Shown here: piece after piece, positions 58,399 through 64,000 of the stretch | How positions within the stretch are numbered: position 1 is the first letter of the stretch | Layout of the letters: every line of letters begins with the position of its first letter | Origin: Pseudomonadota bacterium | Lineage (GTDB): Bacteria > Pseudomonadota > Gammaproteobacteria > Pseudomonadales > Pseudomonadaceae | DNA length: 64,000 nt | Reading direction: 5' to 3' | NCBI GenBank assembly: GCA_023431055.1 | Contig: JAEYXX010000076.1 | Span: 1 to 64,000 of the forward strand | Translations under genes and position numbers: made by a program | The notes under the pieces: generated by a model | Seen by the model: only the letters and a program-made list of their open reading frames with translations | The model's database searches: none | What the model was told of the DNA's origin: nothing

Positions 58399-59544
58399 AT
58401 GGAAAAGCGTAATATCGCCATCTCGCTGCCTAGCACTGGTGAGGAAGAATGGCAGGCCACCCGCGAACCGCTCATGAGTGGCTGGCTCACACAGGGGCCG
58501 AAGGTGGCTGCGTTCGAGAAAGCTTTCGCCCAGCGTCATCAGGTGCCCCATGCCCTGGCCGTCACTTCCTGCACTACCGGCCTGCACTTGGCACTGGCCG
58601 GCCTGGGCATCGGCCCGGGTGACGAAGTCATCGTTCCTGCTTTCACCTGGGTGGCCACTGCCAACGTCGTCCTGTATTGCGGCGCCACCCCGGTGTTCGT
58701 CGACGTCGACCCGCTGACTTTCAACCTAGACCTCAAGCAGGTCAAGGCCAAGGTCAGTGACCGTACCCGTGCAGTGATTGCCGTTCACCTGTTTGGCCGT
58801 TGTCTGGACATCGATACGCTGCGCGCCGAACTGCCACCCTCGGTGGCGATTGTCGAGGACGCTGCTTGTGCCGCAGGGGCAAGCTGGAACGGCCGCCCGG
58901 CAGGGAGTTTGGGCGATGTCGCAGCTTTCTCGTTTCACCCGCGCAAATCGGTCACCACAGGTGAGGGGGGCATGGTGACTACAGCCAACGCCGAGCTTGC
59001 CGAGACCATGAACCAATTGCGTAACCACGGTGCTTCGCTCTCCGAGGAACAACGCCACCATGGCCCGCGTCCGTACTTGTTGCCCGAATTCAACCTGCTT
59101 GGCTTCAACTATCGCATGACCGACCTGCAAGGAGCAGTGGGCCTGGTACAGTTGGCCAAGCTCGATGGGTTCATTGATGAGCGCGAGCATTGGGCTCGGT
59201 ACTACTGCGAACAGTTGGCCGGCATCGAGTGGCTGCGGCTGCCAACCACCCCGCAAGGTGGCCGCCATGGCTGGCAGGCCTTCGTGATATACGTCGATCC
59301 GGCCAAGGCGCCAATGCCGCGTAATCAGATGATGGAGATCCTTCAGGAGAAGGGCATTTCCACGCGTCCTGGTACTCACGCGGTGCATATGCTGGCTTAC
59401 TATCGTGAGCGTTTCGGCTTCACACCGGACGACTTCCCTGCGGCACGTGACTGCAACGATCACAGCATGGCGATTCCATTGCATAACCGCATGGTCGCTG
59501 AGGACTACGCGTATATCGTCGAGGCGATCCGCCAGCTCGGTTGA
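58399..59544 (+). CDS. DegT/DnrJ/EryC1 sugar aminotransferase
   Basis: A 381-residue PLP-dependent nucleotide-sugar aminotransferase, second of this family in the cluster and distinct from WbpE. GWLTQGPKVAAFEKAFAQRHQVPHALAVTSCTTGLHLALAGL, PAFTWVATANVVLYCGATPVFVDVDP, VEDAACAAGASW, PLP Lys in FSFHPRKSVTTGEGGMV. It resembles C4-aminating enzymes (PglE/Per type). Of three possible starts I take the ATG at 58399, eight bases after GGAG; ATG at 58393 is too close to it. Confidence 0.88.
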   Translation: MEKRNIAISLPSTGEEEWQATREPLMSGWLTQGPKVAAFEKAFAQRHQVPHALAVTSCTTGLHLALAGLGIGPGDEVIVPAFTWVATANVVLYCGATPVFVDVDPLTFNLDLKQVKAKVSDRTRAVIAVHLFGRCLDIDTLRAELPPSVAIVEDAACAAGASWNGRPAGSLGDVAAFSFHPRKSVTTGEGGMVTTANAELAETMNQLRNHGASLSEEQRHHGPRPYLLPEFNLLGFNYRMTDLQGAVGLVQLAKLDGFIDEREHWARYYCEQLAGIEWLRLPTTPQGGRHGWQAFVIYVDPAKAPMPRNQMMEILQEKGISTRPGTHAVHMLAYYRERFGFTPDDFPAARDCNDHSMAIPLHNRMVAEDYAYIVEAIRQLG

Positions 59545-59659
59545 TTGCCGCGCAGTTTTTCAGGCGTCGATTGGGCGCAAAATACGAGGTGTCGGTTCGG
59601 GAGAGAGCAGGGAAGCTTCCGGGCCTTGGCCTTCACGGAATTCAGGAGCAGTAGTACGC

Positions 59660-61540
59660 ATGTGCGGCATCACCGGTCTCATCCACCTAAATAACAGTCC
59701 GGTTTCCCCGGCTGTCCTGCAGCGCATGACGGATGCAATCGCTCATCGCGGGCCGGATGGCGAAGGGCACTGGATTGAAGGGAATGTCGGCTTGGGGCAT
59801 CGTCGCCTGGCGATCATCGACTTGTCGCCGGCCGGGCATCAGCCGATTGCCTCGGTGTCCCAGCGTTACGTGATGGCCTATAACGGGGAAGTGTACAACT
59901 TCCGCGAGTTGCGTACGGAACTGGAGGCGCAGGGTTATCAGTTCCGCTCTCGTACGGATACTGAGGTGGTGCTCAATGCTCTGATTGCCTGGGGAGTAAA
60001 AGCCCTAGATCGCTTCAATGGCATGTTTGGTTTGGCCCTCTGGGATCGCCAGGAGCAAACCCTGCTGCTGGCCCGCGACCGCTATGGCATCAAGCCGCTT
60101 TACTACGCGCTTCAAGGTCACACGCTGGCGTTCGGCTCTGAGCAAAAGGCGATTCTTGCTATGCCTGAGTTCAAGCGCAGTCTGAACAAAGAAGCGCTGC
60201 TCGAATACTTCACGTTCCAGAACATCTTTACCGACAAGACGCTGCTCAACGATGTGAAGCTGATGCCGGCCGGGCACTACGCCGTGCTGGATCTGAAACG
60301 CAAGGCGCCGGAATTGCAAATGACCCAGTATTGGGACTTCGATTTCCGCGAACCTGAGAACGACGTTAGCGATCATGAGTATCGGGAGGAGCTGGATCGG
60401 CTGTTCAAACAGGCCGTCAATCGGCAGTTGGTAACAGATGTCGAGCTGGGCAGCTACCTGAGTGGTGGTATGGACTCTGGATCCATTACTGCTATTGCCG
60501 CCAAGTCTTATCCATATATGAAAACCTTCACCTGTGGTTTCGACCTTAACTCTGCTTCCGGTATCGAGATGAACTTCGATGAGCGAAGCAAAGCGGAATA
60601 CATGTCCTATCACTTCAAGACCGAGCACTATGAGATGGTCTTGAAAGCTGGGGATATGGAGCGTGTGATGCCGAAATTGGCATGGCACCTGGAAGAGCCG
60701 CGGGTGGGACAAAGCTATCCCAATTACTATGCGGCACAACTGGCTTCCAAGTTCGTCAAGGTGGTGATGTCTGGCGCTGGCGGTGATGAGTTGTTTGGCG
60801 GCTATCCGTGGCGTTATTACCGGGCGGTGGTCAATGACGATTTTGAACATTACATCGACAAGTACTATCAGTTCTGGCAGCGCCTGATTCCCAATAGCGA
60901 GATCAAGCAGGTGTTCGCTCCGATATGGGGTGACGTGAAACATGTATGGACGCGCGACATTTTTCGCGATGTATTCCAGCACCATGCCGATAATCTCTAT
61001 ACTCCAGAGGATTACATCAACCATTCGTTGTACTTTGAAGCTAAGACCTTTTTGCACGGTTTGTTGGTGGTGGAAGATAAGCTCAGCATGGCCCATGGGT
61101 TGGAGAGTCGGGTTCCGTTCCTTGATAATGACCTGGTGGATTTCACCATGCGTTGTCCCGTGCGACTCAAACTCAATAACCTGGCGGATGTCGTTCGGCT
61201 CAATGAAAATGAGCCTGGGCGCAAGGCCAGCAAATATTTCGAGAAAACCAACGATGGTAAGCAGATCCTGAGAGACGTCATGGGGCGTTACATCCCTCAG
61301 GACATTTCCAAAGCCGACAAGCAAGGTTTCTCGGCGCCGGACGCCAGTTGGTTCAAAGGGGATAGCATCGAGTTCGTCAAGAACCGCCTGATGTCGTCCG
61401 ACCAAGGTATTTATCAATATCTGGATAAAGGTGCTGTGATCAAGTTGCTTGACGAGCACCTGTCCGGCCAAAACAACCGCCGCCTGCTGATCTGGTCTTT
61501 GCTCAGTTTTGACGCTTATTTGAAAGGTTTCCATGCATGA
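59660..61540 (+). CDS. AsnB-like glutamine amidotransferase (WbpS type)
   Basis: A 626-residue asparagine-synthase-family protein. N-terminal class II glutaminase domain with nucleophile Cys2 (MCGITGLIHL) and MAYNGEVYNFRELR; C-terminal synthetase domain with the PP-loop SGGMDSGS near residue 270, MSGAGGDELFGGYPWRYY and ESRVPFLDNDLVDF. In O-antigen loci such enzymes are thought to amidate uronic acids rather than make asparagine. GGAG lies 12 bases before the ATG. A 115-bp gap precedes it, the widest inside the cluster. Confidence 0.87.
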   Translation: MCGITGLIHLNNSPVSPAVLQRMTDAIAHRGPDGEGHWIEGNVGLGHRRLAIIDLSPAGHQPIASVSQRYVMAYNGEVYNFRELRTELEAQGYQFRSRTDTEVVLNALIAWGVKALDRFNGMFGLALWDRQEQTLLLARDRYGIKPLYYALQGHTLAFGSEQKAILAMPEFKRSLNKEALLEYFTFQNIFTDKTLLNDVKLMPAGHYAVLDLKRKAPELQMTQYWDFDFREPENDVSDHEYREELDRLFKQAVNRQLVTDVELGSYLSGGMDSGSITAIAAKSYPYMKTFTCGFDLNSASGIEMNFDERSKAEYMSYHFKTEHYEMVLKAGDMERVMPKLAWHLEEPRVGQSYPNYYAAQLASKFVKVVMSGAGGDELFGGYPWRYYRAVVNDDFEHYIDKYYQFWQRLIPNSEIKQVFAPIWGDVKHVWTRDIFRDVFQHHADNLYTPEDYINHSLYFEAKTFLHGLLVVEDKLSMAHGLESRVPFLDNDLVDFTMRCPVRLKLNNLADVVRLNENEPGRKASKYFEKTNDGKQILRDVMGRYIPQDISKADKQGFSAPDASWFKGDSIEFVKNRLMSSDQGIYQYLDKGAVIKLLDEHLSGQNNRRLLIWSLLSFDAYLKGFHA

Positions 61541-62178
61541 TCAACGTAGTGATTCTTGGCGGTCATGGTGATGGCTTGGTAGCTGCAGGTGTCATCCATG
61601 ACATGGCCAAGGCTGGTACCCAAATCCGCCTTGCCGGTTTCTTGAATGACGCACTGGCGCCGGGAGAGTTGATTCACGGCGTGCCGGTACTTGGGCGGAC
61701 CCGTGATTGGGCAGAACTGGATGAGAGCTACCTACTCCATGTTTGCCTACATAAGGTTGGGCAGATGCGCCAACGCAGCGAGCTGATCGATTCTTTCTCG
61801 ATCCCGGAAGATCGGCTGATAAGCCTGATTCATCCGACTGCAACCATTGCTGCGGATGTGATCATTCGCCCCGGCACCTTGATTGCCTCCCATGTCACTT
61901 GCCAGCCGGGCGCCAAGATCGGTCGTTACGCAACTGTTCGTGCGGGCGCCAATCTTGGCCACGACACCGTGCTGGAGGATTTTGCCTATCTTGGCCCCAA
62001 CGCGACACTGTGCGGCTGTGCTCGCCTGTCGCGGGGCGCCCATGCGGGCCCGAACAGCGTGGTGATCGATGGTTTGCAGGTCGGGCCGTTCAGTGTGCTG
62101 GCGGCAGGGGCCGCAGTAATGCGCAATACCGAAGCCGATTCGGTATGGATGGGCAACCCAGCCAGGTGCGTACGATGA
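61537..62178 (+). CDS. NeuD/PglD-type sugar N-acyltransferase
   Basis: A 213-residue protein with an N-terminal Rossmann-like subdomain (VVILGGHGDGLVAAGVIHDM) and a C-terminal left-handed beta-helix (PTATIAADVIIRPGTLIASHVTC, GAKIGRYATVRAGANLGHDTVLED, WMGNPARCVR). PglD acetylates a 4-amino sugar with acetyl-CoA; here the adjoining ACP and KAS III genes suggest an acyl-ACP donor. Its ATG overlaps the AsnB-like stop, and its stop overlaps the next gene. Confidence 0.83.
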   Translation: MINVVILGGHGDGLVAAGVIHDMAKAGTQIRLAGFLNDALAPGELIHGVPVLGRTRDWAELDESYLLHVCLHKVGQMRQRSELIDSFSIPEDRLISLIHPTATIAADVIIRPGTLIASHVTCQPGAKIGRYATVRAGANLGHDTVLEDFAYLGPNATLCGCARLSRGAHAGPNSVVIDGLQVGPFSVLAAGAAVMRNTEADSVWMGNPARCVR

Positions 62179-62762
62179 TCGAGCTGCATTTTGAGTTCAA
62201 AGGCGAGCGCAATTATGTTCAAGGTGGTGATATCTTCAATGGTATCGAACGTGTCGCGAAGGAAATGTTTAGCGGTGGTTTCGTATCGCTTCTGGTGTTC
62301 CGAAATCTGACCCGACGTCATGGAATATTGACGTTTGAGAACCAAGCGTCCATGCCCCTAGTTGCAACCGGAAATATCTTGTCGGATAACGGGCAGTGCC
62401 AGCCTTTCTGGCTTTTTGAAGGAGATCAAGAAGTCACCGGACGTTATGCCTTTGACGAGAGTTCAATTCTTGCTTCCTCAGATGTTGTTGCGGGCGAAAA
62501 GTCGATTATCATGCAACTGGATGGCACAGTCAGCCCCATAGAGTATGTGATCGCGCTGACGAAGCGCCTAAGTTATTCGATCGTCCCAGATATTGATGGA
62601 AAGTGGCTATTTGGACAGCTCAATCTGGATATGCCTCTCACCCACTGCGCTGCGATGAGAATAGTGCAGAAATCTATATTGCCTGGCCGTATGAGCATCA
62701 ATGAAATTTGGCTGGATAATGCAAGGGTCGGCACCATTCGTTTTATTGTCGGGAAACCATAG
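62175..62762 (+). CDS. Unrecognised protein in acyl-sugar cassette
   Basis: A 195-residue soluble protein that I do not recognise. It starts MIELHFEFKGERNYVQGGDIF, shows alternating strand-like stretches (SIIMQLDGTVSPIEYVIALTKRL, KWLFGQLNLDM) and ends WLDNARVGTIRFIVGKP. No signal peptide, membrane segment, Rossmann motif or hexapeptide repeat is visible. It overlaps the acyltransferase gene by 4 bp and abuts the KAS III gene, so it very likely works in the same step. A hotdog- or acyl-transfer-related fold is possible but not shown. Base composition is more AT-rich than upstream. Confidence 0.7.
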   Translation: MIELHFEFKGERNYVQGGDIFNGIERVAKEMFSGGFVSLLVFRNLTRRHGILTFENQASMPLVATGNILSDNGQCQPFWLFEGDQEVTGRYAFDESSILASSDVVAGEKSIIMQLDGTVSPIEYVIALTKRLSYSIVPDIDGKWLFGQLNLDMPLTHCAAMRIVQKSILPGRMSINEIWLDNARVGTIRFIVGKP

Positions 62763-63707
62763 ATGATCGGTATCAGAAGCATTGCCAGCTATATACCGGC
62801 AGACGCGATAGACAATGTCGAGCAGGCTGCACGTTTTGAGAAGTCGGCGGATTTTGTCGAGAGTAAGGTTGGCGCGCGCCGCTTGCCTCGCAAGGCTCTT
62901 GGCGAGGAAACTTCGGATCTCGCGGTCAAGGCAGTTGAGCGCTTATTGGTGCTTAATCCCGAGCTTCATCGTGAGCAGATCGATGCCATTGTAGTTGTCA
63001 CTCAAAATGGTGACGGGGCGGGGCTGCCCCATACTGCTGCGATCGTCCAGGCGAAGCTTGAGTTGAATACCCGGGTAGCGGCATTTGACGTGTCCCTAGG
63101 CTGCTCAGGTTATGTTTATGGGCTGTACCTGTTGGCTGGTTTCATGCAACAGATCGGTTTGAAAAATGGCCTTTTGATCACCGCAGACCCTTATTCAAAG
63201 ATAATCAACGAAAACGATGCTGTAACCGCCATGTTGTTCGGTGATGCAGCAACTGCTACCTGGTTGTGCGAAAGCGCTAGTTGGCAGCTAGGCGCCATGA
63301 GCTGTGGGACCGATGGCAGTGGGCGGGAAAGTCTGTGTGTCCAAGATGATGTGTTGCATATGGATGGTCGCGCGGTATTCAACTTTGCTGCGACGCGGAT
63401 ACCGGCTGAAATCAAGGAGCTTCTGGCCCAAGCTGGATGTGAAGCGGATGAGGTCGATGCGTTTTGCCTGCATCAAGGCAGTTACGCCATTATCGATACC
63501 ATCAGTAAGCGATTTCCTGAAGTGGCGGATCGTTTCGTAAAAGACATCGAGCAAGTTGGTAACACCGTATCTTCCAGCATCCCGCTGCTACTCGAGCACC
63601 GCCTTAATCTGGCGGGCTGGAATAAAGTACTTGTGTCGGGCTTTGGGGTTGGGTTGTCTTGGGCAACCGCATTATTGACAAGAAAGGATATAAGTGATGA
63701 ACGCTGA
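62763..63707 (+). CDS. KAS III (FabH-like) 3-oxoacyl-ACP synthase
   Basis: A 314-residue thiolase-fold enzyme with the complete KAS III triad: Cys114 in FDVSLGCSGYVYG, His237 in CLHQGSYAIID, Asn267 in VGNTVSSSIP. KAS III joins acyl-CoA to malonyl-ACP, giving a 3-oxoacyl-ACP such as acetoacetyl-ACP. It starts directly after the stop of the unrecognised gene and overlaps the ACP gene by 11 bp, so its partner ACP is very probably the one encoded next. Confidence 0.9.
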   Translation: MIGIRSIASYIPADAIDNVEQAARFEKSADFVESKVGARRLPRKALGEETSDLAVKAVERLLVLNPELHREQIDAIVVVTQNGDGAGLPHTAAIVQAKLELNTRVAAFDVSLGCSGYVYGLYLLAGFMQQIGLKNGLLITADPYSKIINENDAVTAMLFGDAATATWLCESASWQLGAMSCGTDGSGRESLCVQDDVLHMDGRAVFNFAATRIPAEIKELLAQAGCEADEVDAFCLHQGSYAIIDTISKRFPEVADRFVKDIEQVGNTVSSSIPLLLEHRLNLAGWNKVLVSGFGVGLSWATALLTRKDISDER

Positions 63708-63927
63708 TAAAGTCAAAGAGCTGTTGCAGAAAGCGGGCGTTAGTGTGGATGTATCGATGATTACCGATAATGATCAGCCACTGCGTGAGCACTACGGCTT
63801 GGATAGCCTTGATATGTTCAATGTCTTTCTTGAGCTTCAGGAGTCTACCGGTCGGGCAGTTCCAGAGTCCGATATCGAAGGCTTGCGCACTATCAATGAC
63901 TTCGTAAAATATTTCGGCCAGCAATAA
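63697..63927 (+). CDS. Dedicated acyl carrier protein
   Basis: A 76-residue acidic four-helix carrier protein with the phosphopantetheine Ser37 in YGLDSLDMFNVFLELQE. It differs clearly from housekeeping AcpP. The ATG (with AAAGGA upstream) lies inside the end of the KAS III gene, so the two are coupled. Confidence 0.88.
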   Translation: MNADKVKELLQKAGVSVDVSMITDNDQPLREHYGLDSLDMFNVFLELQESTGRAVPESDIEGLRTINDFVKYFGQQ

Positions 63928-63938
63928 AGCAGGTTGTT

Positions 63939-64000
63939 ATGAACGTTTGTGCGCGATGTATTTACGATGAAAATGTATCCAATATAAGTTTTGATGAGGA
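63939..64000 (+). CDS. WbpG-type N-acetyl sugar amidotransferase (start only)
   Basis: Only the first 20 codons are visible: MNVCARCIYDENVSNISFDE. The CxxC followed by an FDE stretch is the N-terminus of the N-acetyl sugar amidotransferase family (WbpG, PseA/LegG-like, PP-loop enzymes with a zinc-type CxxC). With HisH/HisF-like partners WbpG converts an acetamido to an acetamidino group. AGG precedes the ATG, 11 bp after the ACP stop. Confidence 0.7.
   Translation, partial: MNVCARCIYDENVSNISFDE

Overview
The window is a stretch of chromosome from a high-GC gammaproteobacterium, almost certainly a Pseudomonas. Several gene orders match what I remember of P. aeruginosa: recQ - diguanylate cyclase - MarR - FimV-like - plpD; plcP-agt - cyaB; cpxR - cpxP - cpxA; diguanylate cyclase - yciK-like - mupP - ubiG - MTA deaminase - mtnA - gyrA; and the supraoperon serC-pheA-hisC2-tyrA/aroA-cmk-rpsA-ihfB leading into an O-antigen locus. 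Those blocks are joined differently here, and the interspersed repeats recall the P. mendocina/pseudoalcaligenes/oleovorans side of the genus. The species assignment is inference. No rRNA, tRNA, CRISPR array or complete insertion sequence was seen.

Region by region. 1-1.6 kb: the lapG-lapD adhesin-control pair, with lapD cut by the window edge. 1.7-11.6 kb: small inner-membrane and UPF0149 proteins, RecQ, a GGDEF enzyme, a MarR regulator, a FimV-like LysM protein and the type Vd autotransporter PlpD. 11.6-14 kb: a SelT/W/H-type protein, an EamA exporter, a CsaA-like tRNA-binding protein and an AraC regulator. 14-18 kb: a PlcP-Agt lipid-remodelling operon behind a clear Pho box, then the adenylate cyclase CyaB and an Mpo1-like protein. 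18-22.3 kb: an AraC-type regulator and a tandem pair of TrkH potassium channels. 22.5-27.1 kb: YkgJ-type protein, nitroreductase, and the Cpx envelope-stress system. 27.2-33.3 kb: PHP nuclease, YciO, TrpRS carrying a probable Fe-S motif, ScpA/ScpB, DUF1289, RluB. 33.4-39.6 kb: a second GGDEF enzyme, peptidoglycan-recycling MupP, UbiG, and the divergent methylthioadenosine salvage pair. 40.1-51.7 kb: gyrA and the aromatic amino acid/translation supraoperon ending with rpsA and ihfB.

51.9 kb to the end is a surface-polysaccharide (O-antigen) locus. It opens with a metallo-beta-lactamase/beta-CASP protein where P. aeruginosa has wzz. Then wbpA-wbpB-wbpD-wbpE can make UDP-2,3-diacetamido-2,3-dideoxyglucuronic acid. 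A tightly packed cassette follows: sugar epimerase, PLP sugar aminotransferase, asparagine-synthase-like amidotransferase, NeuD/PglD-type acyltransferase, an unrecognised protein, a KAS III, a dedicated acyl carrier protein, and the start of a WbpG-type sugar amidotransferase. The gene order suggests an acyl group made on a private ACP and placed on an amino sugar, plus amidation or amidination of a uronic acid. This is the part of the window most likely to hold undescribed chemistry. Base composition turns visibly more AT-rich from about 62.2 kb.

The intergenic regions carry several repeat families: GTAGGAGC-type REP elements, a GTAGGGCGGG palindrome family, two copies of a roughly 130-bp MITE-like element, and a separate 182-bp inverted-repeat element. 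Two of these insertions end within about 25 bp of a start codon.
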